DNA from: Larix kaempferi
Lineage: Eukaryota; Streptophyta; Pinopsida; Pinales; Pinaceae
DNA: 64,000 nucleotides
Assembly (NCBI GenBank): GCA_027924585.1
Contig: BSBM01000252.1
Location: 868,001 to 932,000 of the forward strand
Direction: 5' to 3'
Program-made: the position numbers and the translations under genes
The notes under the pieces: generated by a model
Seen by the model: the letters and a program-made list of their open reading frames with translations, nothing else
Told to the model about the DNA's origin: nothing
Database searches by the model: none
Shown: one piece after another, positions 13,580 to 24,699 of the stretch
Layout: each line of letters opens with the position of its first letter
How positions within the stretch are numbered: position 1 is the stretch's first letter

Positions 13580-14870
13580 TTTAATAACTTTAATGAAAAG
13601 CAAGAAAGAAAAACTTGAAACTAATTACACTTGCGAAAATGAATTTAAAACTTTTGAACTTCAAGCAGAAAATAAAACTAATATAGCATGCTACTTTATC
13701 TAACTATGCAAACATAATAAGCAAAAGGGACAGATACAGGCTTCCCCCAAATGGGGGAAGAGGGGTGTGGGAACCGTAATCCCACTTGTTTTTTTATTAA
13801 ATTATTACAATATAGATCTATGAGAAAGATGCTTTCAATTCCTTGAAATGGGATTCAAAAGGACTTATAGAAAGCTTTGAAAAAGCTAGAAAATAGAGGA
13901 ACTTGAAATGAGTCTTTTTTTAAAGCGCAAATCTCCCGAACTCCTTCAAATCCTTCCACTTTCCTGTGACAAAAGGAAAAAAACAGCCAACAGAAAACTT
14001 GAATAAAAGTTAGTGTGCTAGCTAAAATCACATAAAATTACACTCCCTAGTACTTGGAAATATTTTACTACTTCAAGTACTAAAGTAATATTGTTAGATC
14101 TAAGCACGAGGTGGTAATTTAAAGGTACTTTAGATCTAGCATATGAACAAGCAAAGATTGTGTTTGCAATAGAATTTGTACTTAGACTACAAAAGTACAA
14201 GCTAGATCATCCAAAACAAAAAACTAGAAAATGGTTTAAATTTTACAAATTGTGAAGGAATCATTCATGGATAGAGTAATGAAATACAAACGATATATGA
14301 TGACTAAATCAGAAATCAACTTTGAAGATCAGAATGAACAAGTCTAAAACATAAACATAAACCATGTACACATAGTAATTTCAAAGATCATAAATAGAAG
14401 AACATTCCATAAACGAATTTAGTTAAGTCCACAAACTCAAAAGCATCTCAGGATAAAAACTTTTATCAAGAAATGAAGTGATAAGCAAGGTGATCAAACT
14501 GATCAGAAACTTCAAGTAAAAATATAGATCAAACATGGCTTATATTATATTTATCATTCCAAATTAACAGTCTACAAAACTTACTGAGAGTCAATCATAT
14601 GTCTTTGATACAATAGCTTGATAGCATCTAACCCTTTCCAGAAACAAAAATCCAACCCTTACTCTTACTACACTTCTCCCTTTTATAATTGCGAAAAAGT
14701 CTTCAAAAGAGGTTTAACAGATCCACACTTTAAGGATTCGGTTCTGTTCAAGAAGTTTACAAAATGAAGGAGTTTCTAAATATAGCAAAACTAACTCCTA
14801 GAATCTATGACTTTCATATCTATCATCTAGATGTGTCATCAAACTTTGCTTGACAACTGCATGATCCTCC
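13580..14870. other. No gene; AT-rich retroelement-like DNA
   Basis: On the minus strand a TATA-like ATTATAAAAGGG lies at about 14682-14693, downstream of the coiled-coil frame at 14877-15149. This could be the 3' LTR of the element that carries that frame. No LTR pair or TSD was found. Confidence 0.35.
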
Positions 14871-14876
14871 TCGATC

Positions 14877-15149
14877 TCATATTTGACGAGCTGGTTCTGC
14901 TAGAATGGTGAGTCCATCCAACGCTTGAGACCTTTTAAGAAGTCGAACTTGCCCTGCTTCCAGCACTTGAACTTTACTTGATAATTCTGCATTTTGTTTT
15001 GTTAATTCTTCAATTTGAGTTTGTGCATTCTTTTTCCTTTTCAAAACTTCCTTTGCAGCTGCAATTAGCTCCTGGTAGTGGCCATTTACCTCCTCTAAAT
15101 CTTCTCTTAACCTCCTATTGGCCTGCATCAGCTTGTCACTCTTCTTCAT
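14877..15149 (-). CDS. Small coiled-coil ORF, probably retroelement-derived
   Basis: Ninety codons, starting MKKSDKLMQANRRL. The frame is continuous with heptad-like spacing of Leu, Ile, Val and Ala from about residue 7 to 75, rich in Lys, Glu and Gln, so it should form a coiled coil. There is no signal peptide and no membrane segment. The region upstream (to about 15500) is leader-like and the nearest recognisable neighbours are gypsy LTR sequences on the same strand, so a gag-side protein of a Ty3/gypsy-type element is my inference. I cannot exclude a chance frame. No zinc knuckle or protease is visible. Confidence 0.35.
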   Translation of the reverse strand: MKKSDKLMQANRRLREDLEEVNGHYQELIAAAKEVLKRKKNAQTQIEELTKQNAELSSKVQVLEAGQVRLLKRSQALDGLTILAEPARQI

Positions 15150-16240
15150 GTTACTTGCTCACTGGATGCCTGCTAACTCTGGGATGAACTCCTTTCAACC
15201 AACGAATAGATGTCTTGATCCTCTTGCAGCGACGAAAACGTGGAGCTAGGGTTAACCACTGATCTTTGATCTCAAGGCATGTGCTGTAGAATATCGACCT
15301 TGACAGATGTTGTGTTTTCTCTGACCAAAATCTCGGGCAAATCCTTCATTAAAACTCGTGTATGAATCTGGACAGGGGCCGAACCATGAACTTCAATGAT
15401 TTATTATTCCAGCAGCACCCGTATATGTAAGGTCTACTGATTACACTGCCGGAATACATCAAATCACATTTCACTCACAACATATGCATAAAATCTTTAT
15501 AAAAGGGTTAGGAATAATATTAAAACATATATTTGAAGACTGAAAGGAAGATTAAGTGATTATAAGCCAATGTTCAATCAAAATAAAATAAAAAGATTTA
15601 AATGGTATGACTAAAAGAAATAAGAAAAATGAAAATAGAAAGAAAAACAAGAAATAAAGACTAAAACTGCGGGTACAATTCCAGCTCTAACAGATTGCAT
15701 AAAAAAATTTAATGAAATCTAAGCTTGCATGAAAGGTAACCAAAGAGTAGATTGAAAGTTTATGAGAAGGAAGAAAGGCCTCAAGCTTGAATGTTGCTAA
15801 GATGTGGAAGCTCCTGTGGGACAAGAAACGTTAGATCCAAAATTGTATTGAAGGTAAAAAAGACGCAACCGAGCTCAAGATTGCCTTCAACTTTGGTGAT
15901 CTGTAAAGCTACAAAACCTCAAACAAAAGAGATCAAGTCTAGTGTGATAAATAAACCAAGACTAAAACAACATTAGTATAACCGACTACAGTTTGTTACT
16001 TTCAAATCTTATAGAACCTAACACAAGCAAGCAAATTGAAACTTCAAATGCCTACTCTATGGATTAGAATATAACCTTCTAAGCTAGATGATAGATCTAC
16101 AAATTGCATAAGGAAAAAAATAGCTAAACTAGTATCACCTCGATTTTAAGCCAAGCAATCATAATAATGAGAGTTCTTGCACCATAGGTACCTCCAAAGT
16201 CTTAGCTTTATTCAATCTCATACAAAAATATAGGAGCATT
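15150..16240. other. No gene; probable retroelement leader/LTR-adjacent DNA
   Basis: AT-rich and without recognisable coding. It joins the coiled-coil frame on the left to the gypsy LTR on the right, all in minus orientation. Confidence 0.35.
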
Positions 16241-17475
16241 TACAATTGAGCAGAGACTCTTTGCATCCATCTGGAATGAGGAGCAAGAGCCTGCTTTTAT
16301 AGCAATAGCAAGAGGAGAGGGCGAATTCTAGAAGCTTCTAAAGCTTGGAGGGGGGGCGCATCCATGAAAGTTGGAGACATCTCCCCTTGATCTAACACTT
16401 GGAAGGTGAGATGTGAGGAGGTGGTAGCCACCTCACAAGAGGGGCACCCCTCCTTGCCTTGGAATTAGCTCCAAACCAATCCTCAAATGCCAAACAAGCA
16501 AAGTCGCCCAAGTAGAGAAGGAGGGCGCATTTCCCAAGTAAAGATAGCTTGTAGTACTCCGATCTTGATCTGAAAGTGATCTGAGATGACTGGATTGCAC
16601 TTCAATGTTGATTGCCATGTCAACTGGGCCTTTTTTGGCTCTTTTTCCTCAATTTTAGAGAAAATGAATTTTCTCCAAACTTTATTATTTTAATTAAATA
16701 ATTCTCTTTTAATATTCTGGAGAGATTTTTATTAAAGTGAATAATATTCACTCAAAACTTAGGATAAGTGGGTTTAGGGGTTTTGTGGGTGCTTTGGGTT
16801 AGAAAACAAGCACCCCCATGGCAAATTTAACCTCCTAACCACACTTTTATCACTTTTTTTAATTTTTTAATTAAATCGTTAAAAAACCCCATTAAATGGG
16901 AAAAAATATTTTTGTCGGAAATGTTTGAAAATCCTAGGGGACCTAGTGCATGTCCATATGACTCAATTTAGATGGCTAGCATGTTAAAAATACATTGACA
17001 CATAGACTTTAATAACCTCCCTAGGTCCAACCACCATGAGAATACTCCAGCTTTGGAGGTATGAGTGAAAAACCCAGGAATTATACGCCACTGAAGAGTA
17101 GTGCATAATTCCTAAGGAAAAAATACTCTAGAGTATACCCTTGATAGCCAAACCTAAGGTAGGCCAAGTCTTTTACAAAATAATCATGCTTAGACCAACT
17201 TATTACAATTCCCCCAAGAGGGTATGGACATGCAATTATTACAAAAGGGGCCAAAATGGCCCTGAAAAACTCTTCTGAACTTCTAAACACTGATGATGAA
17301 CACTGAACATGTTCAAGAAACTGGCGGCTCACAAGAAGTCCAACTATGGTACAAAATAGTTGGTAACAAGGTACACATTACATATATTATTCCCATTTGG
17401 GTACCCATTACATCATTTATTCCCCTCAGATACCTCCCTAGGTACCCCATATTATCCTCCTCTAGGTATATAACA
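16240..17475 (-). mobile_element. Ty3/gypsy LTR (minus orientation), left end uncertain
   Basis: On the minus strand the LTR starts TGTTATATACC at 17475, directly after a purine tract TTTAAGGGGAATGGAA (17491-17476), as expected for a 3' LTR. Its body aligns with the opposite-strand block at about 44170-45520. Shared landmarks are the GGTTTTTCAC(T/C)CA(T/C)ACCTCCAAAG region at about 17050, a G/C-rich box with GGGTGCTT near 16780, and repeated GAGGGGCAC. The copies are strongly diverged. The left boundary is an estimate, because I could not find a TSD. Confidence 0.6.
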
Positions 17476-18560
17476 TTCCATTCCCCTTAAACATGTTTCA
17501 TCCTCGAAACATGAGAGGAAGACATATAATAAGATCGACTAAGAAAAATAGTCAAATGGTACCAAGCACGAATATCCATCCATCCGAGTGGAATGTGAAT
17601 ACATGGCCTAACTACTTCCATGCCACCTTGATTTTGATTCTCGTTCTTGTAGTTGCAAGATGTTGTTGTACTGCTTTGGTATCTCCCTATATTGCTTGTA
17701 GTCCTCCATGCATCTCCATATTGCTTTCTTCATTGGTTCCATCATGGTCCATAATAGGTTTGTCAACACTCCCAACTTGTCCTTGATGAATGTTGCTTCT
17801 CAGAGTGGTGTGGGTGGCGATATGCAGCAACTTGAACGATGGGTACCTCTTTCTTTGACTTCATAACATGTGAATCCTTGGAATCATGTAGCTCCTTAGA
17901 TTCTTCTTCTTGTAGATGCCCTTCCTGGGAATTTTGTTCATGGGATTCTATGGTATCTTCTTTTGATTCCACCACAGGTTCTTCATCTAATGTGTTATTC
18001 ACAACTGCAACTAGTTCCCCCACAAGGACTTCATCTTATGCCTTCTAGGTCTCTTTTTGTTGTGTAAGAGATATATCCTGCAATATAATTTTATTTTTCT
18101 TGTACCAAAGCTTAAAAACTTCTTTTCTGCATTAATATTAATTGTACCCACTAATTGCATCCAACGATATCCCAAAACAAAATCCACATCATCCGTATCT
18201 AAAGCATAAAAATCTAAATGCGACACATATTTATCCATAGTAATCTTCAAATCTTTAAGAATTTGAAAAGTTTCACCATCAACCTATGTGCTTTGAATAT
18301 GCTTGGCAGGAACTTGCAATTTTTTGGCCAAATTAACATGGATGAAATTATGCTTGCAACTAGGGCTAATAGAAACAAGAATAGTCTCCTTTCGAATACA
18401 TCCATGAACTTTCAATATAGAAAATAGACCCTTATATCCCACTTGATCTTTGTTCTTGGCATGAAACCACTTATCTAAAAATACTTGTTCCAAGTCTTCA
18501 TCTAAAAGTTCCTTCATCTTAAAATAGCTAAGTGAGTTATACCATACTATCCCCAACGTC
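17476..18560 (-). pseudogene. Decayed Ty3/gypsy internal region: protease and pol C-terminus
   Basis: Read on the minus strand, 18556-18284 holds a retropepsin-like stretch (residues like CIRKETILVSIS then HNFI). The catalytic Asp-Ser/Thr-Gly is not intact. 18250-18011 continues with DFVLGYRWMQLVGTININ, which matches the retropepsin flap-to-end pattern VILGMDWL. After a linker with several stops the sequence reaches the pol end (HVSRMKHV) and polypurine tract next to the LTR at 17475. Reverse transcriptase, RNase H and integrase are missing, so a large internal deletion has occurred. No product is expected. Confidence 0.6.
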
Positions 18561-18589
18561 CCATCTCAACAATCCAAACTGTATTGTCA

Positions 18590-19150
18590 GAGCTAAGATT
18601 GGACACTTCGAAGCTCTCCCCAGGCCAAACTACTTCCCACCCCGTCAAAAAGGGCACCTAGTAATGTTGATCTCATCATGTGAACAAGCTCGAAACCCAC
18701 CACCTTAGCCAACTCTCTTGTCGTTCCTTCCCTGCCCCACCCCCTCCTTCTCGACAACCTATCTGCAAAACCACTACCATCCACTAAAATTGGTCCCTCC
18801 TTGAATTTCTCCTTGCATACAGGGAACAAAATGGACAAATTTTTAAAGGTCAATGAGCACACGCTTGCAATGGAAATCTACTAATGGCAAAGATCTCCCT
18901 AGAAATGGACTTTGAATGAGGATCTATTGGAGGATATCAAACTCAACTATGAAGGTAGCACAAACTTGTGAAAACTAGACTTCATCAACATCCCTTTTCA
19001 CTACCATATATGTCCAAAAATAGGGTACTTGAGGTACACCTGCCCCAAGAGGATCGTCGAGAGCAAGCAGGAAGAGAGGTGTGAAGAGGAGCCTATTACT
19101 GGCAAGCTCTACAACCCTCTTTGTGTTGATCAAAACCCTCATTAGGCCCG
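18590..19150 (+). pseudogene. LINE ORF1 fragment with decayed zinc knuckle
   Basis: A stretch at about 18970-19060 reads DFINIPFHYHICPKIGYLRY then TCPKR. It matches the zinc-knuckle end of plant L1-type ORF1 proteins, where NIPFRC-x2-C-x4-H-x4-C is usual. The first Cys (now Tyr) and the His (now Tyr) are lost. Upstream sequence is Pro/Ser-rich with stops. It is the same type of ORF1 as the better copy near 56.2 kb. A reading frame on the minus strand here is an antisense shadow. Confidence 0.5.
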
Positions 19151-19212
19151 TACTTGAGCAAAGAATGAGGAAGCCAATACCTTGTCAACACCATTCCACG
19201 GATTTTCCCCCC

Positions 19213-19353
19213 TTGACCCTATTTGCTAAGGTGTAATACCTAGGGAGGAAAGTATTAACCATCAGCTACATTAGCAACTTGCAACCCCATAAGACTCTAT
19301 GGAAATGGACCCCACAATCTCCCTAGGTATTACACCTTAGCAAATAGGGTCAA
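19213..19353. repeat. Perfect 35-bp inverted repeat with 71-bp spacer
   Basis: Bases 19213-19247 and 19319-19353 are exact reverse complements (arm begins TTGACCCTATTTGCTAAGG). The arms could form a long hairpin. No terminal duplication or coding is visible around it. Confidence 0.9.
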
Positions 19354-19920
19354 ACCAACTGAGTTATTCCTTGGGGCTAAAATATTAACTTTTAGTATAG
19401 GGTATACCAAAACCAAATACAAGCAATCTTATAATGCTTCATATGTATGCTATGGAAAATTTGCTAATGTCTTTAAACAAATTGAAATTGCCTCACAAAA
19501 AATTTCAACTGATTCAAATTTTCAAAGTGGTTTTCCAAATGTTTTAATATGTTCTTGACAAAAGCAAACATTAAACAGTATGTCTGGTATGTTGGGTTGT
19601 GAGGAAGCGTTGTAAGCACCAATGCAGTTGGTATCGCGGCTCCCCTCTCAGGTCCCTAGACAATAAATTCTCCACAATGGCATTGAAGATCTAATTAGTT
19701 AAGAAGCCCACAAAGAAAGAGAAAGATGGATGGGAAGTAAATGCACTTGAGCCCCAAGGATAAGGCAATAGAGTAATGACAGAGATGATGTGTTGACCAT
19801 TGGATTGACCCTAGCAGCCACCTCACACTCCTCTTTTATGATTCTGACAATTATAATCTTGATCTTTGTTCCTTCTAGAATGGCAACTTTAATTTTTGGA
19901 CTTGTACACTTTATTTCTCA
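19354..19920. other. No gene seen
   Basis: Non-coding. TTGGTATCGCGGCTCC at 19629 slightly resembles a tRNA-Met primer-binding site, but there is no LTR end (CA) before it. Confidence 0.4.
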
Positions 19921-20900
19921 CACCAAGTGGCACCCTGGATTTCTTAGTATTTTTTTCTTTTGAAAAATCCTTCTTATATTCACATAAACATATTTACAAT
20001 AAAAAAGGCTAGCAGTGAAAGGGTATATACAATGCCTATGCTAACCGCTTCCTGAAGCTTACCAGAGTGGAAATAAAATCAAAATATACAATAGGATCCA
20101 ACTTTTGGGCATCCTTGATTAATTGGGCGTCCTTGGCTAGTAATTGATGGCGTACCTCATCTTTCCAAAGCACAATAAAAGTTGAAACATAAGTACTTTA
20201 TTGATCAAAAACATATTTGCACCTAAGTTTCCATAGCACGAACAAAGCAACTATCCGCAAGCAATGCCACAAACCAGAGAGTGAATCTCGTACCAGGGAA
20301 TAGCGATCTCCAAGAAGAGTTGCTCTTCAATAAAGATTGCTTAAGAGCAGCTCAGGGTGTTGTTCCTTCACAAATATCCAACAGTCTCTGGCAAATCTAC
20401 AATCACAAAAGATGTGCTTAACTGTCTCCGGTCTCTGGCACGTAACACACAGACCTTCAAGAGGCCAGGCTTAGCCAACCGGGCCTTGCACGGAAGTCCC
20501 TGATAGATCACCAACCAAGCAAACACTCGTAGCTTATAGGAAAGCCACACCAACCAAACACTGTGTAACCGACGAATCCACCGCACCTCTAGATCTGACA
20601 ACACCCATATCACGTTGAGTACTGGCGAAACGAGATGATGTTGATGAAGAGTTGCGTACATATGGCGAGAATCATACTGCAACAGTGGGATACCAAAGCT
20701 CCACTACCAATATCTCTAGAAAGACCCTGGCATACCAATGTTCATTTTAAACAATTCTGACACTGGGATATAGGCCTGAAGCTTCATGATGGTAGGGCTC
20801 CGAGGCAAACAGCCCAAACTCCTAAGCAAGCGGTCTCGACGACTTCCATGAACAAGCCTCAAAATCCTAAAGATAGTGGCAATGAAAGATACCCTTCTGA
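19920..20900 (-). pseudogene. LINE C-terminal fragment with zf-RVT domain
   Basis: On the minus strand, 20580-20370 encodes the zinc-binding domain found at the end of plant L1 reverse transcriptases (zf-RVT). It has WLSYKLRVFAWLVIYQGLPC, then after a frameshift CVTCQRPETVKHIFCDCRFA followed by RDCWIF, giving the C-x2-C ... H-x4-C pattern. Stops and frameshifts flank it. No endonuclease or RT core is present, so only the 3' part of the element remains. It is a relic without product. Confidence 0.6.
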
Positions 20901-21059
20901 CTCAAGCATCTTGCCTAGAACCATGGCAACTTTGCAATGCAGACCCCTTGGTCCCACCAACTCCAAATTGGTCAAGAGGCAATGTCCCAGCCAGCTCTAC
21001 TACCCTTCCACTGCCACCAAACCAACCCAGCCACCAACCTCCATGCCGTCCAAATAATC

Positions 21060-21490
21060 CTAGAGATAATAAAGCCCCCAACTTGAAACAGTAGTCGCAT
21101 TCCTTAGTAATTCTATGGTAATTTGTAATTCTCTATATCATCTTAATCAATTGCCCTAGCCCCCTTATTGGATAATCTTCAATTATTATTTTAACTTATC
21201 TAGCTTTATGGACTTAGCCCCTGACCTTCTTAGAAACAATATCACTATAATAATTCTGACCAAATTCCCCCCTCTTTTTGAATAATTTTATTATTATTTA
21301 TTATTGTTTTTCTAACGGTTAATTCCTTCACATATTATATATTTTATTCAATGGTGATAGGTGTGAAGTGTCTGCTCATAATGTTTTCTAACAACTAATT
21401 CATTCACAACCTATATATTCTATTCAATGGATCACTCTTTCCTACTATTCAATGGTTCACTCTTTTCTACTATTTAAAGGCTTGGTGAAC
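21060..21490. other. No gene; short direct repeat at 21424-21475
   Basis: AT-rich. The motif TTCAATGG(A/T)TCACTCTTT occurs twice, about 26 bases apart. Confidence 0.5.
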
Positions 21491-21494
21491 TCCA

Positions 21495-22155
21495 TTGTAA
21501 ATGGGCCTGGGTGAGTGGGTATCGAGCCCACTTGGACGGCTTGGCCAGATTTGGCGAAGGTTTCAAATGCAAAGTTCGAGGTAGAACATTGAAGGTGTTC
21601 AAAGGAATTTTGGTGGTAATAAAGGCTACAAAGATCGAGAACCTTAACAAGTTGGAAGAGAGTATTGAAATAAATGAAATAGTGGTGGTATCTAAGGAAG
21701 TAAATGAATCTACTCGTTTATGGCATTAGCGTTTGGACCATATGAGCGAGAAAGGGATAAAGGTACTGATAAACCGTAAGTTACTTCCAAATTTAAAATC
21801 AATGAATTTGAATTTCAGCTAGCATTGTGTTTTTTGGGAAGCACTGTAGATAGAAGTTCAAAACAAGCAGTCATACAAGTAAGGGTATTCTCAAGTTTGG
21901 GGGTCATTCCCTATAGTTTATTTTGGAGGATCATCATATTTTGTGACATTTATAGACGATTACTCTCGAAAGATGTGGGTCTGTTTACTCAAATAGAAAA
22001 GCTGATGTGTTTAAGCGGTATAGAGCTTTGGTTGAAAAGAGTATCGGCAGGTTAATCAAGTGTTTGAGAACAAATAATGGAGGCGAGTTCACATCTTTGA
22101 AATTTGAAAATTACTGCAAGGAGGTTGGGATCGAAAGGAATAAAACCACAGTTTA
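21495..22155 (+). pseudogene. Copia-1 pre-integrase and integrase, 5' half
   Basis: The frame at 21511-21729 gives the Ty1/copia pre-integrase region, including RLWH then RLDHMSEKG, the His pair of the integrase HHCC finger; the Cys pair is damaged. Further on, frames shift, but FIDDYSRK and CLRTNNGGEFTS are readable. The second catalytic Asp of the DDE triad, normally in RTDNGGEF, is Asn here. The sequence is cut at 22155 by copia-2 and continues at 28208. It is clearly dead: stop codons, frameshifts and a lost catalytic residue. Confidence 0.75.
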
Positions 22156-22794
22156 TGTTATATTTTATACAATTCTAGCAATGTAATTTAATTGCAGATA
22201 AAACAACAAGATCACTAAAAGAATAACAAAGCATAGAAATAATAGACACAATAATTTTTATCCTAGGATACCCAACAGGGAGAAAACCCTGCAACCTTCG
22301 TATAGAGATAAGTTCAGAGATAGAGTACATCTAGATATCACAAATAAGAGAGAAAGATAAACTTCTCCAATAGTAGCAGCCCCAAATAAGCCTTCTCTGA
22401 CTGCAGTAGCAAACTTCTCCTCTTCTTGAGCGAACTAACTTGTCTTGAGTGAATGACCAAATGAGAGGTGCAACCTCTCTATTTATACACATCAAAATAG
22501 TGAATTTTTTCCCTTATTGGGCCGACTTGTCTTTTCTTAATTGGGCCGACCTGACTGGGGCAATTCTACCCATTGTTTGGGGAAGACTGCCCACTGTTTT
22601 GGGGTAGTTTACCCACTGGGCCAACTTGTCTTGGGGAATACAAAAATTACATTTAATAAATGTTTTCTTTGGGTAGTTCCAAGCCAATGTTTTCATTGAT
22701 TCTTTCATGATCTTTTACATGATCAATTACATTAATAATTGTTCCCGAAGGAGGTACAATAAGAATAACTAATGAAGTTACATTATTTCCAACA
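22156..22794 (-). repeat. Copia-2 3' LTR (639 bp)
   Basis: On the minus strand it runs TGTTGGAAATAATG ... TATAACA. A TATA box (TATAAATAG, 22487-22479) lies in the LTR and is also present in the partner LTR. The two LTRs match at roughly nine in ten bases by eye, so the insertion is old. Confidence 0.85.
22479..22487 (-). promoter_or_regulatory. TATA box in copia-2 LTR
   Basis: TATAAATAG on the minus strand, conserved in the other LTR at 27887-27879. In the 5' LTR copy it would be the element's promoter. Confidence 0.6.
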
Positions 22795-22806
22795 CTCCCT
22801 CTTAAC

Positions 22807-23601
22807 CTAAGTCACCTGGTTCGAGTTCGTGTTCGAATTCGACGACCTCGGAATTCGGCAAAAAATCGACACTTGACATTTTGGGGATAAAAATCGGCAT
22901 AAAATTCGGCATTAAGTTCGAATGACTAAAAAATATGGAAATTAAAAATTATATGAAAATTTAAAATAAAATTCATTATGTTCATTAAACTATGAACATT
23001 AAACACATCGACAATGAACATGATGGTCATAGAATCATGAAATAATTATAGTCAAGTCTGCGACTCTACAACTCTGCACTCTGCACTCACTGCTTGGGCC
23101 TCAACACAGTTGGAAGACTTGTCACTAAACTTTGAAGTGGAGTCCGCAGTCGCATCGTGCCCTCGAGCGACAGGAGACTCAGCTGCAAGTTTGCAACTGC
23201 GATTCACGGGCGTAGGGACTCGGCCGCAACTGCAGTCACGGGCGTCGGGACTCTGCCGCAATTGCGATTCACGGGCATCAGGTGGTGTTGATGACGGGCG
23301 TCGGGTGATGATGCAGCCTCCACAAATATCGTTCACGAGCTACGCTGCACACTAAATATCGTGGAATGAACAATGCACAGGTCACGGAGGAGGGATATTG
23401 CGCGACGGCTAGGGTTTTCATCCACCCGCCAAAAATGATTTCGTCGATTTTCTAGCGAATTTATTCGCCTTTGAGCTCGCCGAACAAAGAAAATCATGTT
23501 CGCGTTTGCAATCGCCGAACTTAAACGATTAAAATCGCCCAGCTCAAAAAAAGCCGATTTTCGAACTTCATGGCGAAAATTCGCCGAACACGGTGACTTA
23601 G
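22807..23601. mobile_element. hAT-like MITE 1 (795 bp, 8-bp TSD)
   Basis: Perfect 10-bp terminal inverted repeats CTAAGTCACC ... GGTGACTTAG are flanked by an exact 8-bp duplication CTCTTAAC (22799-22806 and 23602-23609). Just inside both ends are many copies of TTCGGC/GCCGAA, the sub-terminal repeat style of hAT elements. There is no transposase: the two overlapping frames inside are low-complexity shadows of the repeats. An 8-bp TSD with short TIRs points to the hAT superfamily. Removing it restores the copia-2 polypurine tract. Confidence 0.85.
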
Positions 23602-23751
23602 CTCTTAACAAGGAAGGTATTCTTCGAATATGGTCATCATCAGCATCACTAGAAACGATCATCTAGATCTCAATTGTACATCACATCTGTCTCGAACATC
23701 TCTATACATATGGAAGGTCTTCAACACAATCACAGTCTGACGAGACGTGTC

Positions 23752-24060
23752 ATCATGCATCCACTCCACTCAGTCCATCGGTGGGTCCATATATCAACTT
23801 AACAACTCTGCACAGTCCATCGGAGAGTCCATCATGCATCAGCTCCATCCAGCCCATCGGGGAACATGCACCAACTCAACCAATCCATTAGTGAGTCCAT
23901 ACAAGAGTACCAATGTGCATCAACTCGACCCAGTCCATCAGGGAACATGCACCAACTCAACTAGTCCATCAGTGAGTCCATACAAGAGTACCAGTGTGCA
24001 TCAGCTCGATCCAGTCCATCGGTGAGTCCATACAAGCCAGTGTGCACCAGCCTCTCCATC
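23752..24060. repeat. Tandem repeat, about 81 bp x 3-4
   Basis: Units share TGCATCA(G/A)CTC, CCAGTCCATC, GGGAACATGCACCAACTCAA and GTGAGTCCATACAAGAGTACC. The array lies between the copia-2 RT remains and its 3' LTR. Confidence 0.75.
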
Positions 24061-24560
24061 CCACCCATCTCAGGATGTCTAAGAGATCTCCTCACTCTTT
24101 TCAGAGTGATCGGGAGAATGCACTAAATATCTCCATGAGAGATCTCCTCACTCCTTTCGGAATGATCGGGAGTGTGCATTGGCCTCTCCATCCTTTTCAA
24201 GATGTCTGAGAGATCTCCTCACTCCATCTCGGAGTGATCGGGAGAATGCAGTGGCCTCTCCATCCCATCTCAGGATGTCTGAGAGATCTCCTCACTCCAT
24301 CTCATAGTGATCGGGAGAATGCAATGGCCTCTCCATCCCGTCTCAAGATGTCTGAGAGATCTCCTCACCCCATCTCGAAGTGATCGGGAGAATGCAATGG
24401 CCTCTCCATCCCCTCTCAAGATGTTTGAGAGATCTCCTCACTCCTTTCGGAGTGATCGAGAGAACGTTTGGTCTCTGTATCATTGTCCTTCCCTCTTACC
24501 AAGGGATATAATCATGGAACCAATCTCCTCACTCCCTCTTGGAGTGATCGAGAGAAGGTA
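24061..24560. repeat. Tandem repeat, about 73 bp x 6-7
   Basis: Units contain GAGAGATCTCCTCACTCC, GGAGTGATCGGGAGAATGC and GGCCTCTCCATCCC, with successive starts near 24138, 24210, 24283, 24356 and 24429. Plus-strand frames across it are repeat translations, not a gene. It follows the 81-bp array directly. Confidence 0.85.
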
Positions 24561-24699
24561 CCTGCACACATATCAACTAACAGAGGAATCAAATATATCA
24601 GGGCAAACATTTTTGTCCTGCCCTACTCTAGTCATGAAATGCAAATAAATGAGATAATAACAAATCACGTGACAAAATTCATGCACCTGTATGGGAGAG

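Noticed and set aside
19629-19660. TTGGTATCGCGGCTCC as a primer-binding site for copia-1
   Set aside because: No LTR end (CA) precedes it and copia-1 coding does not begin until about 21.5 kb, with LINE sequence between.
23052-23662. Overlapping 80-109 codon frames on both strands near the hAT-like MITE
   Set aside because: Low-complexity translations of the TTCGGC-type sub-terminal repeats. No transposase motif.
22800-23700. CRISPR-like or satellite array because of regular TTCGGC motifs
   Set aside because: Spacing is irregular, and terminal inverted repeats with an 8-bp TSD explain the block as a DNA transposon derivative.
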